Assembly (NCBI GenBank): GCA_947630005.1
Contig: CANRGB010000007.1
Span: 1-46,626 of the forward strand
DNA: 46,626 bases
DNA from: an uncultured Lachnospiraceae bacterium
GTDB taxonomy: Bacteria > Bacillota > Clostridia > Lachnospirales > Lachnospiraceae
Direction of reading: 5' to 3'
A program made the translations under genes and the position numbers. Positions 1-7,822 of the stretch are shown one piece after another. Position 1 is the stretch's first letter. Every line of letters begins with the position of its first letter. The notes under the pieces were generated by a model. That model saw only the letters and a program-made list of their open reading frames with translations. It was not told the DNA's origin and did not search any database.

Positions 1-1593
1 CGGGAATGCGCCCGCAAAATGCTCGATCAGGATGCCGATGAAACGCTCGATCGAACCGAACGCCACGCGGTGGATCATGATCGGGCGGTGTTTCTCACCG
101 TCGGCTCCGATATACTCGCAGTTAAAGCGGAGCGGAAGCTGGAAGTCAAGCTGAATCGTCCCGCACTGCCAGGTTCTTCCGATTGAATCCTCCAGATGGA
201 AATCGATCTTCGGTCCGTAGAACGCGCCGTCGCCCTCGTTGACCACATAATCGAGCCCCAGATCATCGAGCGCGCTGCGCAGGCCGTCGGTCGCCATCTC
301 CCAGTCCTCATCGCTTCCCATCGAATTTTCCGGACGGGTGGACAGCTCCACATGATACTTGAATCCGAAAAGCTGATAGACCTCATCGATCAGCTTCGCC
401 ACGCCCTTGATCTCGTCGCGGATCTGCTCCGGCGTCATGAAGATATGCGCATCGTCCTGTGTGAAGCAGCGCACGCGCATCAGACCGTGAAGCTGGCCGG
501 ATTTCTCATGACGGTGAACCAGTCCGAGCTCGCCCATGCGCAGCGGCAGGTCGCGGTAGGACCTCGGCTCCGACTGGTAAACAAGAATACCGCCCGGGCA
601 GTTCATCGGCTTGATCGCGAAATCCGTATCATCAATGACCGTGGTATACATATTTTCTTTATAATGATCCCAGTGGCCGGAAGTCTCCCAGAGCTGGCGG
701 TTCAGCATGATCGGCGTGGAAATTTCCACGTAACCGGCCTTTGTATGAATCTCGCGCCAGTAATCGAGCAGCGTGTTCTTGAGGATCATGCCCTTCGGCA
801 GGAAGAACGGAAATCCCGGTCCCTCATCGCGCATCATAAACAGGCCGAGCTGCTTTCCAAGCTTTCTGTGATCGCGCTTTTTCGCCTCTTCAAGACGGGT
901 CAGATACGCCTCCAGATCCGCCTTCTTTGTATAGGAGGTTCCGTAGATTCTGGTCAGCATCTTATTCTTCTCGCTGCCTCTCCAGTACGCGCCCGCGAGG
1001 CTGGTCAGCTTGAACGCCTTGACCGGCTTCGTGCTCATCAAATGCGGCCCCGCGCAGAGGTCTGCAAACTCTCCCTGCTGGTAAAAGCTGATCTCAGCGT
1101 CCTCAGGAAGATCCTCGATCAGTTCTACCTTGTACGGCTCCTCTTTCTCTTTAAAATACGCGATCGCCTCTTCACGCGGCTTTGTAAAGCGGGTGATCGG
1201 AAGCGCTTCCTTGACGATCTTCTTCATCTCGGCCTCGATCTTTTCGAGATCCTCCGCTGTCAGCGGCACCTCGCTGTCCACATCGTAATAAAAACCGTCC
1301 GCGATCGACGGTCCGATCGCCAGTTTAACGTTCGGATACAGGCGCTTGATCGCCTGCGCCATGATATGAGAAGTCGTATGGCGGAACGCGCCGGCTCCCT
1401 CCGGGCTGTCAAACGTCAGGATATTCAGCTCGCAGTCCTCCTCGATCACGGTACGCAAATCCTCAACCTTCCCGTTCACCTCGCCCGCTGTCGCCACACG
1501 CGCAAGTCCTTCGCTGATATCGGACGCGATCTCCAGGATCGACATCGGCTGCGCATACTCTCTCTTTGAACCATCTTTCAGTGTGATAATCAT
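1..1593 (-). CDS. thrS: Threonyl-tRNA synthetase, 3' end beyond window
   Basis: Class II synthetase that charges tRNA-Thr with threonine in the cytoplasm. Read from the ATG at 1593 (AGGAGGA site just upstream), the 531 visible codons hold the N-terminal TGS domain (starts [13 protein letters not shown]), the editing domain (HTTSHIMAQ, and CAGPH further on), and most of the catalytic core, including MNCPGG, the motif-2 region around [29 protein letters not shown] and [10 protein letters not shown]. The frame is still open at base 1, within motif 3 ([11 protein letters not shown]), so roughly the last 100 residues (anticodon-binding domain of a ~640-residue family) lie outside. The gene is preceded by a small membrane-protein gene and a T-box leader, so threonine starvation should raise its expression. 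Identity is certain. Confidence 0.98.
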   Translation of the reverse strand, partial: MIITLKDGSKREYAQPMSILEIASDISEGLARVATAGEVNGKVEDLRTVIEEDCELNILTFDSPEGAGAFRHTTSHIMAQAIKRLYPNVKLAIGPSIADGFYYDVDSEVPLTAEDLEKIEAEMKKIVKEALPITRFTKPREEAIAYFKEKEEPYKVELIEDLPEDAEISFYQQGEFADLCAGPHLMSTKPVKAFKLTSLAGAYWRGSEKNKMLTRIYGTSYTKKADLEAYLTRLEEAKKRDHRKLGKQLGLFMMRDEGPGFPFFLPKGMILKNTLLDYWREIHTKAGYVEISTPIMLNRQLWETSGHWDHYKENMYTTVIDDTDFAIKPMNCPGGILVYQSEPRSYRDLPLRMGELGLVHRHEKSGQLHGLMRVRCFTQDDAHIFMTPEQIRDEIKGVAKLIDEVYQLFGFKYHVELSTRPENSMGSDEDWEMATDGLRSALDDLGLDYVVNEGDGAFYGPKIDFHLEDSIGRTWQCGTIQLDFQLPLRFNCEYIGADGEKHRPIMIHRVAFGSIERFIGILIEHFAGAFP

Positions 1594-1594
1594 G

Positions 1595-1774
1595 CTATTC
1601 ATCCTCCTCATTTTCTATATCACATTCTGTGTTGATCATGATTTTCTTTAACGGCGCCGTGAGCCACCCCAGCAGCACGCCGGTCAAAAACACGTTCAGA
1701 AGAATCAGCGCCTTTTCGGCAGGCGTCCAGCCGCTCAGAAACGCGGTCTTTAAAGTCTTCAGAATTTCTTTCAT
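1595..1774 (-). CDS. Small single-pass membrane protein between T-box and thrS
   Basis: A 59-residue protein of unknown function. The start chosen is the ATG at 1774, which has an AAAGGAG site five bases upstream; an in-frame ATG at 1795 has no such site. One hydrophobic stretch ([17 protein letters not shown]) follows a short amphipathic N-terminus, and the tail is acidic (CDIENEEDE). Its stop codon ends one base before the first base of thrS, and the thrS ribosome site lies inside its last codons, so the two are probably translationally coupled and both fall under the T-box. It is not a known threonine-biosynthesis product. It could be an uncharacterised helper or simply a passenger gene. 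Confidence 0.6.
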   Translation of the reverse strand: MKEILKTLKTAFLSGWTPAEKALILLNVFLTGVLLGWLTAPLKKIMINTECDIENEEDE

Positions 1775-1804
1775 AATGACGCTCCTTTCACTCATTTACG
1801 CGAA

Positions 1805-2120
1805 TAAAAAGTCCCCGACAGTCCAAAAGACTGCCAGGGACGATAAATCTGAAATATCGCGGTTCCACCCTGCTTATCCCATGAGCTGCTAAACTCCCAT
1901 GCCCGCGCTGCGGACACTACGATGGATGAAAGTTCAAGGGATCACTTCATTCGACGGTAACGGCGTCGGACCGGGCCGGATTGGGGCCGCTCGGAGGTAG
2001 TTTTCAAATGGTTCCGCATAAAGGACTCCCAGCATATGTCCTTCTCTCTGGATGTTTCCGCATTTTACTCGTCTCGTCATCGCGTTCTCACTATGATTCT
2101 TTACAGACTCTTCTAATTTA
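1805..2120 (-). promoter_or_regulatory. T-box riboswitch leader of thrS
   Basis: The minus strand carries the canonical T-box sequence AGGGTGGAACCGCG (complement at about 1860-1874) directly before a strong intrinsic terminator. Further upstream are stem I features: GACGAGTA near 2080 and CAGAGAG near 2045. A candidate specifier region reads AAACTACCTCCGAGC (about 1990-2004) and contains threonine codons ACT and ACC, which fits control by uncharged tRNA-Thr. When tRNA-Thr is uncharged, the antiterminator should form and transcription should continue into the small membrane gene and thrS. The exact specifier codon was not folded out. Confidence 0.93.
1811..1841 (-). terminator. T-box terminator hairpin
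   Basis: Arms GTCCCTGGCAGTC and GACTGTCGGGGAC on the minus strand pair with only G-U exceptions around a TTTTG-type loop and are followed by TTTTTATTC. This is the attenuator of the thrS leader; the antiterminator uses the adjacent T-box sequence. Confidence 0.93.
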
Positions 2121-2213
2121 TACCCCCGCACCGCTGTTTGTCAACTATATTTTTTGCTGCCGCCGACAGAGAACGCATAAGCAACACCAGCAATAGCTCC
2201 TAAAATGCGTTTT

Positions 2214-2633
2214 CTATTTTTCGATATCTCCTAAAATGATGTCAATCATCTGTCTCGGCGTTACCACAAAAGGTTTCCCAGGAAAGTGTTTTATGTTGCC
2301 TGTAACGAGATATGCATCTTCCGACTTTCGTTCCTCCATAACGACTTCATAGAATACCAGATCCTTAGGATCGGGGAGTTCCACATCCAATTTATCCGCG
2401 TCAACATAAATTCCAAGCTGTTCTATTTCACCTACAGCCTCGTTAATGATATCCTGTGTGAAATGAAATTTAGGCCGCGAGAGAACTTCTTTGTATTCCT
2501 TGATAATATGCGCATTAAAAAGCGGTATGATTATTCCGCTATAAACGAGTTCCAATACATTACCTGGAACAGAGTCCCATTTCAACATAGCGGAAACAAG
2601 TACGTTTGTGTCGATGACCGCATAATATTTCAT
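2214..2633 (-). CDS. PIN-domain toxin (VapC-like ribonuclease)
   Basis: A 139-residue PIN-family protein, probably a metal-dependent RNase acting as the toxin of a toxin-antitoxin pair. It opens with the PIN signature MKYYAVIDTNVLVSAML, has HIIKEYKEVLSRPKF in the middle, and ends with the SEDAYLVTGNIKHFPGKP motif found in the family of putative toxins annotated as 'toxin component, PIN family'. Asp8, the mid-chain Glu and the acidic residues near SEDAYL would form the metal site. The gene begins ten bases after the RelB-like antitoxin gene stops and is very likely co-transcribed with it. Base composition is clearly AT-richer than the flanking housekeeping genes, consistent with acquisition by transfer. 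Confidence 0.9.
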   Translation of the reverse strand: MKYYAVIDTNVLVSAMLKWDSVPGNVLELVYSGIIIPLFNAHIIKEYKEVLSRPKFHFTQDIINEAVGEIEQLGIYVDADKLDVELPDPKDLVFYEVVMEERKSEDAYLVTGNIKHFPGKPFVVTPRQMIDIILGDIEK

Positions 2634-2642
2634 GCCGTCACC

Positions 2643-2924
2643 TCACTCCCTCGCCGCAGATATTTCCGCATTAATTTCATCAAGTGTCATTTCAGATATT
2701 CCATTTTCAAATGCTATGCGGCTGGCGGCCTTCATTGCGGCAAGCCCTCGATTTTCAGATTCTTTATTAAGCTTCATGCTGAATGGAATACCATTTTCCT
2801 GAACAAGCCTGGACACGCACATTCTCAGATACGTTGGCAGATCGATACCTAACCGCTCACAAATGTCAATTGCCTTGATTCGCATGGTTTCTTCCGTGCG
2901 AAACTGAACGAGTGTATTTGCCAT
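2643..2924 (-). CDS. RelB/DinJ-family antitoxin
   Basis: A 93-residue protein with the ribbon-helix-helix N-terminus typical of RelB/DinJ (MANTLVQFRTEET, then an ICERLGIDLPTYLRM helix) and the common IPFSM junction before a charged C-terminal tail that would wrap the toxin. It should bind and neutralise the downstream PIN protein and repress its own promoter. A GGGAGG site lies upstream of the ATG, and a TTGCAA/TATAAT promoter is about 30 bases further up. RelB/DinJ proteins more often pair with RelE-type toxins; a PIN partner is known but less usual. Confidence 0.9.
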   Translation of the reverse strand: MANTLVQFRTEETMRIKAIDICERLGIDLPTYLRMCVSRLVQENGIPFSMKLNKESENRGLAAMKAASRIAFENGISEMTLDEINAEISAARE

Positions 2925-2954
2925 AAATTATTCCTCCCAAAAGTTTTTGCTTTT

Positions 2955-2983
2955 ATTATACTGTGTTTTGATTTCATTTGCAA
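2955..2983 (-). promoter_or_regulatory. Sigma-A promoter of the RelB/PIN operon
   Basis: On the minus strand, TTGCAA (2983-2978) and TATAAT (2960-2955) are separated by 17 bases, about 30 bases before the antitoxin ATG. Confidence 0.8.
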
Positions 2984-3045
2984 TCGTTTGATGATATCTT
3001 CAAAAAAATCCCCTTGTTCAAATGAAAAGCAGACATTGGCTCGGA

Positions 3046-3441
3046 TCACAGCAGCCTGCTCAATGCTGTCAGTTTCATTTTAATATTTATATTATTTTCA
3101 CCGGCCAGTTTCTTAATCCACCTTGTATCTTCATCCCGGTACGGATCCTTGAAGAATCTTTTAATGAATTTTGTCAACTGACTCCTGAATGCCCAATTCA
3201 AATCTGAAGCATTATTGACAGCATTAAAATCCTTCAGCATCTGATTCGTATATAATTTTATCTTTCCTGCATCTATGTCAGAAATAACCTCCGGAAGCAC
3301 ATCCTGCCCATGATTTACCAATTCAATATTACGGATCTGCTCATAAATGAATACGCCTTCATCAAAAAAACTGAACAATATTTCCTGAAGTCCCGCCCTG
3401 TAGAAATGAATAACAACATTTGTATCTAAAGAGGCTCTCAA
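3046..3441 (-). CDS. Shortened PIN-like protein downstream of ImmA
   Basis: A 131-residue protein starting with the PIN-like first strand ASLDTNVVIHFYRAGLQ. The start is a TTG at 3441 that overlaps the TGA of the upstream protease gene and has an AGGAGG site nine bases before it. Residues to about 70 look like a normal PIN N-half. The sequence then passes from KLYTNQMLK directly into DFNAVNNASDLNWAF and a C-terminal helix-rich part (KFIKRFFKDPYRDEDTRW). The central region that normally carries the second and third catalytic acidic residues seems to be missing, consistent with an in-frame internal deletion. It could therefore be a catalytically dead partner of the XRE/ImmA pair, or decaying. 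The deletion is inferred from general knowledge of PIN architecture. Confidence 0.65.
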   Translation of the reverse strand: MRASLDTNVVIHFYRAGLQEILFSFFDEGVFIYEQIRNIELVNHGQDVLPEVISDIDAGKIKLYTNQMLKDFNAVNNASDLNWAFRSQLTKFIKRFFKDPYRDEDTRWIKKLAGENNINIKMKLTALSRLL

Positions 3442-4259
3442 TCGTCCAAACCTCCTATCAAATCATCCAGATCATCATCGTCATCACTGCTGTGTTCAAC
3501 CAATTTGTCACTTACATCCTCTATACTAAGCTGATAGCAGGCGAGAACCTTTTCCAGTGTTTCTTTCGGAACCGCATTATGATTATAATTATAAATCGCA
3601 TAATCAATATACTCATATGGTATATCGATCTCATTGCCAGGTATATTCAGTCTTGAATTTCCCCCCACACTTCGAAGCAGATTGCCAACTTTCTTTTCAA
3701 TCTTTTCATTATCAAGGCAAAGTTTTTGATTTGAATCAATGACCTTAAGACTTTCCAGACGATTTAATGCCATGTCAAAGCTGACATTAAACTCTGACAT
3801 AATTCTGGCAATGTCCATTGCGGACAGACCTTTTTCTCGAAAATTCAGCAGTTCCAAATCAATAAACCGATTAACGGCATCCGCCGGCATTAATAAACAA
3901 GCAGCAAAATAATTTGCCTCCTGTTCTTTCTCATCTGTATTTCGGCCATTAATAGTCCCATTATTATCAATAAAAGAACTTTCTCCTTCTAAATGCAAAA
4001 TAACATGACCTATCTCATGGGCCAGAGTAAAGATTTCTCTCGACAATCGGCTGCAGCTGTTCGTGAAAATAATAATGTCATTATCTTTTCTTACAGTGAA
4101 TCCAAGATCTGCATTTCTCCCAAGAGGATATCTCAGCAGTTTATATCCAAGCCGTACGCAGTCTTTAAATAAATCAATAATTCCATATTTGCTTATTTTA
4201 CATTTTTCCCTGAAGGAATCTGCTTTTATACGAATTTCCCGTTTTCTGCCTTCCTGCAC
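3438..4259 (-). CDS. ImmA/IrrE-family metallopeptidase
   Basis: A 273-residue zinc peptidase. The HEIGH metal motif is at about residues 81-85 (TLAHEIGHVILH), and the third ligand is probably Glu114 in KEQEANYFAACLLMP, which is the classic arrangement of COG2856 proteins. Members such as ImmA cleave a neighbouring XRE repressor to trigger gene expression, so the XRE gene 11 bases upstream is the obvious substrate. The start has AGGAGGTGC immediately before the ATG. The C-terminus ends in an aspartate-rich tail (SSDDDDDLDDLIGG). Its stop overlaps the start of the PIN-like gene, so the three genes form one translationally linked unit. It lies in an AT-rich segment. Confidence 0.92.
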   Translation of the reverse strand: MQEGRKREIRIKADSFREKCKISKYGIIDLFKDCVRLGYKLLRYPLGRNADLGFTVRKDNDIIIFTNSCSRLSREIFTLAHEIGHVILHLEGESSFIDNNGTINGRNTDEKEQEANYFAACLLMPADAVNRFIDLELLNFREKGLSAMDIARIMSEFNVSFDMALNRLESLKVIDSNQKLCLDNEKIEKKVGNLLRSVGGNSRLNIPGNEIDIPYEYIDYAIYNYNHNAVPKETLEKVLACYQLSIEDVSDKLVEHSSDDDDDLDDLIGGLDD

Positions 4260-4270
4260 TCATGCACCTC

Positions 4271-4603
4271 CTAAATCATATCCTTATACTGGAGCCTGGC
4301 ATACATATGCTTATTTGCATAAAATAAATCAAGCATGTCAAATATTTTTTCAGAAGATTCTCCTTCCTCTCCAGCTCTGTATACAGCTGCCGGGATTTCA
4401 TCAAGTACCCTTGTTATATCTCCTACAGTTACGCCAAGAACATCCGCAACTTTAGAAAGGATATCGAATGTAATACTATTAACTCCGCTCTCAATCCTTG
4501 CATATTTCTGTCTGCTGACTCCGATTTGAGCGGCAACCTGCTCTTGAGTGAAATTTTTTGCGTTTCTCAGTGCCCTGATCCGGCTGCCCAACATTTCATT
4601 CAT
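4271..4603 (-). CDS. XRE-family transcriptional regulator
   Basis: A 110-residue DNA-binding protein with a Cro/CI-type helix-turn-helix in its first 60 residues (RIRALRNAKNFTQEQVAAQ, then IGVSRQKYARIESG). The ATG at 4603 is preferred because GGAGGG ends seven bases upstream; an ATG at 4609 abuts the site too closely. The C-terminal half has no recognisable domain but contains DEIPAAVYRAGEEGESSEK, a flexible region that could hold the cleavage site for the downstream ImmA-like protease. It heads the XRE/ImmA/PIN-like operon and probably represses its own promoter. Confidence 0.9.
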   Translation of the reverse strand: MNEMLGSRIRALRNAKNFTQEQVAAQIGVSRQKYARIESGVNSITFDILSKVADVLGVTVGDITRVLDEIPAAVYRAGEEGESSEKIFDMLDLFYANKHMYARLQYKDMI

Positions 4604-4631
4604 GATCATCCCTCCATTTCCGTGTATTGCT

Positions 4632-4659
4632 ATTTTATCATAAAAATGAGCAGTGTCAA
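4632..4659 (-). promoter_or_regulatory. Promoter of the XRE/ImmA/PIN-like operon
   Basis: On the minus strand TTGACA (4659-4654) is followed after 16 bases by TAAAAT (4637-4632), about 30 bases before the XRE start. Confidence 0.75.
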
Positions 4660-4706
4660 CGTTTAATGTTTTAATTTTATAACACCGTTCCTATTCCAAT
4701 CCGTTC

Positions 4707-4850
4707 TATAGCAAACGACAAAAATATTTGCCGTTGGCTATAAACCCTCCGGGAGATGCGCACGAATTTGAAGCGGAAAAATGCCGCTTGAGCGGCGCAA
4801 ATTCGGCGCAGGGAACGAGCAAGACGAAAATCGTTTTGTCGTTCCCTATA
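4707..4850. repeat. 144-bp MITE-like element with terminal inverted repeats
   Basis: The ends are inverted copies of each other: 4707-4723 and the complement of 4834-4850 agree at 15 of 17 bases (shared core AACGACAAAA, outer TATAG). Inside are further strong hairpins: 4707-4742 folds on itself almost completely, gaagcgg/ccgctt pairs near 4774-4790, and gggaac/gttccc pairs at 4811-4845. No coding potential is seen. It sits between the stop of the YfhO-like gene and the promoter of the XRE operon. It could be a non-autonomous mobile element or a structured RNA or terminator; no clear target-site duplication beyond TA was found. Confidence 0.6.
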
Positions 4851-4858
4851 AGTGAGCG

Positions 4859-7453
4859 TCACCGGCGCTCAGAACCGGCGCCAGACGAACAGCGCCGTCT
4901 TTTATACCGGACCGCGATCCACAATAGAAGCAGAAACAGGCTGACGGCCGTAAGCAGAAGTCCTGTTTTCAGTCCCGGCGCGACATACCGGAGTTCCACA
5001 TGATGTTCTCCCGGCGGAATCTGCACGGTCAGAAAAATGCCGGCGCCGACATCCGTCCTTGTCCGTATTCCATCCACATAAACGCGCCAGCCCACATCAT
5101 AGGGGATGGTAAAAAGGAGCCTGTCCTTCGCGGAACTGTTATCTATTGTCCCGGTAATGCGGGTATCCGCAGCTGATTCTGCGGCAAAACCTCCTCTGTT
5201 TATGGTTTCAAAAAATTCAGTGAAAACTTCCATATCCTGATAACAGATCCATACATCTGTAACATTTACGGAATCTTCCTCCGGCATAAGCTTTATTTTT
5301 ACAGTCTCCCCCTGCGAGAATGTCCCCAGTCTTATAATGTCATACTGATACGCGTTAAAATATGTTCCGAGATCCTTTCCGTTGACGCTGACCGTCACGG
5401 TTTTCATGTCGTCCGTGCCGAAAAACGCAAACACGGGATTGGCGCCGGAAGCGGTAAAGGTATATTCGATAAACGCCTTCTTCCCGGTATTCTTTTTCTG
5501 ATACGTGCTGGGGTTATCCGGTGAATTTTTCAGATTTCTGGTTCTTACGCGCGTGACAGTCTCCGGTATAAATATATCTTTGTCCAGTTCGGGGCATATG
5601 GCTTTCCACAGTTCATTCTGAAGCCGGAATTTGCGGGGATTGTTGACATCCCACGACAGCACGGAATCGTCGGCCATAAAGCCGATCGGAAGCGCGTACG
5701 GATTTCGGTACACACAGATTCCTCCGGACAATCCGGCCTGTTCATAGGGAAGATCTGTCTCTTCCTTTTTTGAGAGCACATATTTGACGCCCAAAATGCT
5801 GTCCATGGCATAGGTGGATCCCCGGTTATAGTAGCTCCAGTTTCCATTGTTGCGGAATCCTGTCTGCCCCATGAAATATTTCACTGATGTTTTCTCCGTG
5901 GAGCTGTAGTGTGACAGTCCGTTGTAATCCAGGAGCATAGGGTCACATTCCTTGCGGCTGAAGGTTTTTTCCAGCCGGTAAAATCCGGGATCAAGCTCTT
6001 TTACATACTGCACGGCGGCCCCGCTTTCCCGCACGAACTGCCGATAGCTGCCGCGATTTACGTAATTTATGGTTCTCAGCACATATACGCCGTTTGCTCC
6101 AAGTTCCGCAAGGCACAGCGGTACAAGCAGCAGTAAAAAGAACCGCGTCCTTTTTACCCGGTAAAGAACAAACAGCAGCGCGGCAGTCACAACGACTCCG
6201 AGACTCCATATATATTTTTCTTTTGTCATAAAGCTGAAATCTTTCCTGTACGCCGCGCACATAACAAGGCAGATAACTGCCAGGACGGACACCCCCGCAA
6301 AGATACCGCCTTTTTCATGCTTCTGTTTTGCAGCCGCAAACCCTTCCCCGGCGCACAGCAGCACCAGAAAACTGAACAGAAAACTGTACCGGTACGGGAA
6401 CCAGGTGGGAACATTCAGGCCATGCCAGAGAAGATTGGGCCCCTGCAGCCAGAAGGACAGATACAGCACGGCCAGAAGAATGGCAGCGGCCAGTTTCCTG
6501 CGAAACGGAATTTCACGGCACAGGAAAAAAATTCCCGAAAAAAACAGGCAGGTAAGGCCGCAGTATACGTTTGGCAGGCCGGAAATGATCTGCTGAAGAT
6601 CGGTGCTTCCGATAAAAAATTTACCGAAAAAATCCGTCCAGTGAAAATTTTGAGTCAGGGATAACAGGGCCGCAGGGCTGAAGCTCGCTTTTCCTCCCTC
6701 AAAGGATTTAAAGACAGGAATCAGAAGCCACATGCAAAGTCCGCCGGCCAGAAGTGAGGAAGCAAAGTAACGGAAAAATATCTTTTTATCCCGGCATGTG
6801 GTTCTGTCTGTCCCGGAAAATACTGCCGCCGGAAAATACAGCACGGAAAAAAGACAGATCATATAGCCGATGTAATAGTTATATAAAATCGAAAGAGACA
6901 GAGAAATCAGATAAAGAAACGGCGTTTTCCTCTCGCAGATCCAGTGAATTCCCAGGATTACCAGAGGCAGCAGCGCTATGCTGTCCAGCCACATGAGGTT
7001 TGTCTGATACGCGATATTGCCTGCCATCAGGGCATAGGCGGAAGAAAAAATCCAGCCCTCCGGACATTTTTTGCCGCGCATGCTGCAGCAGTAAAAAGAC
7101 AGGCCGCATAAACCAAGCTTCAGAAGCGTGATGACAAGAACCGCTTCCGGAAGATTCACGTCAGAAAAAAACAGCAGAATGATATTTAAGGGACTCATCA
7201 GATAATATGCGGTCAGTCCGATCATGTCCCCGCCAAGCGTCTTGGAAAAAGAATAGAAGATACTGTGATGTCCTTTGAGAATTTCCTTAAGATAAGCAAA
7301 ATAAGAATTATATTGGTTGTTCATATCCAGCGCCAGGATATTTTTCCCGCCGAACGGATAGATTCCTGTCGCCGCATAGATGACCACTGCTGCCGCAATC
7401 GGAAGCAGAAAAGCGCCGGCCAGATAAAAAACTGTTTTCCTTTTGACATTCAT
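4859..7453 (-). CDS. YfhO-family polytopic membrane protein
   Basis: An 864-residue integral membrane protein of the YfhO family, which is linked in other Firmicutes to glycosyl-lipid or teichoic-acid glycosylation. The N-terminal half has many hydrophobic helices and the family hallmark LDMNNQYNSYFAYLKEIL plus SKTLGGDMIGLTAYY, resembling a GT-C glycosyltransferase fold. A large extracytoplasmic beta-rich region follows (about residues 480-820), and a last transmembrane helix lies just before the basic C-terminus (YKRRRCSSGAGSERR). The ATG at 7453 is chosen because GGAGAAGGAG lies ten bases upstream; an ATG at 7480 has no site. It stands alone between divergent azlCD and the MITE-like element. 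No substrate can be read from the sequence. Confidence 0.9.
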   Translation of the reverse strand: MNVKRKTVFYLAGAFLLPIAAAVVIYAATGIYPFGGKNILALDMNNQYNSYFAYLKEILKGHHSIFYSFSKTLGGDMIGLTAYYLMSPLNIILLFFSDVNLPEAVLVITLLKLGLCGLSFYCCSMRGKKCPEGWIFSSAYALMAGNIAYQTNLMWLDSIALLPLVILGIHWICERKTPFLYLISLSLSILYNYYIGYMICLFSVLYFPAAVFSGTDRTTCRDKKIFFRYFASSLLAGGLCMWLLIPVFKSFEGGKASFSPAALLSLTQNFHWTDFFGKFFIGSTDLQQIISGLPNVYCGLTCLFFSGIFFLCREIPFRRKLAAAILLAVLYLSFWLQGPNLLWHGLNVPTWFPYRYSFLFSFLVLLCAGEGFAAAKQKHEKGGIFAGVSVLAVICLVMCAAYRKDFSFMTKEKYIWSLGVVVTAALLFVLYRVKRTRFFLLLLVPLCLAELGANGVYVLRTINYVNRGSYRQFVRESGAAVQYVKELDPGFYRLEKTFSRKECDPMLLDYNGLSHYSSTEKTSVKYFMGQTGFRNNGNWSYYNRGSTYAMDSILGVKYVLSKKEETDLPYEQAGLSGGICVYRNPYALPIGFMADDSVLSWDVNNPRKFRLQNELWKAICPELDKDIFIPETVTRVRTRNLKNSPDNPSTYQKKNTGKKAFIEYTFTASGANPVFAFFGTDDMKTVTVSVNGKDLGTYFNAYQYDIIRLGTFSQGETVKIKLMPEEDSVNVTDVWICYQDMEVFTEFFETINRGGFAAESAADTRITGTIDNSSAKDRLLFTIPYDVGWRVYVDGIRTRTDVGAGIFLTVQIPPGEHHVELRYVAPGLKTGLLLTAVSLFLLLLWIAVRYKRRRCSSGAGSERR

Positions 7454-7599
7454 TTGTCCCACTCCTTCTCCTTTGCACACATAGGGTATCTATATGCTCA
7501 TGTATAACACTACCATATTCATATTGATCTTACAAGCATATTTTCCCCGCGGATCCGCTTCTCTTGGGAGATCCGATTCTCCGCGGAAAAATTATAGTT

Positions 7600-7691
7600 G
7601 AAGTTCTCAATCTGCAATGCTAGAATAATTAAAGTTCTTAACCTGCAATGCTGGAATAATTGAAATTCTTAACCTGCAGTGCCAAAATAAC
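7600..7691 (+). repeat. Three tandem 31-bp repeats upstream of azlC
   Basis: Units at 7600-7630, 7631-7661 and 7662-7691 share the frame AAGTTCTTAACCTGCAATGC followed by A/T-rich GAATAATT; units 1 and 2 differ at only a few positions, unit 3 is more diverged. They lie between the YfhO-like start and azlC, about 130 bases before the azlC ATG. The period is close to three helical turns, which would present repeated sites on one DNA face, so they may be operators. They are too close-packed to be CRISPR. The rest of the 7454-7822 gap contains a GGATC/GATCC hairpin (about 7548-7576) and nothing else recognisable. Confidence 0.85.
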
Positions 7692-7822
7692 AGTTTCTGC
7701 CCGCCGAACCATTTCATAAACGGCAGCGGACATTATTCTGATCCGGATTCCCAGGTCCTGTTCCAAAGGGCTGTGCCGGACAGGAAAGTTACAGATACGA
7801 GAACAGATACGGAGGAAATTTC

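Noticed and set aside
196-1569. Plus-strand frame opposite thrS
   Set aside because: thrS is unmistakable on the other strand; this frame is a shadow.
1934-2131. Short minus-strand protein of 65 residues upstream of thrS
   Set aside because: It lies wholly inside the T-box stem I region, whose RNA motifs explain the sequence.
7600-7691. CRISPR array
   Set aside because: Repeats are directly tandem with no spacers and no cas genes are near; the same holds for the 38-bp and 67-bp arrays at 40125-40352 and 42031-42230.
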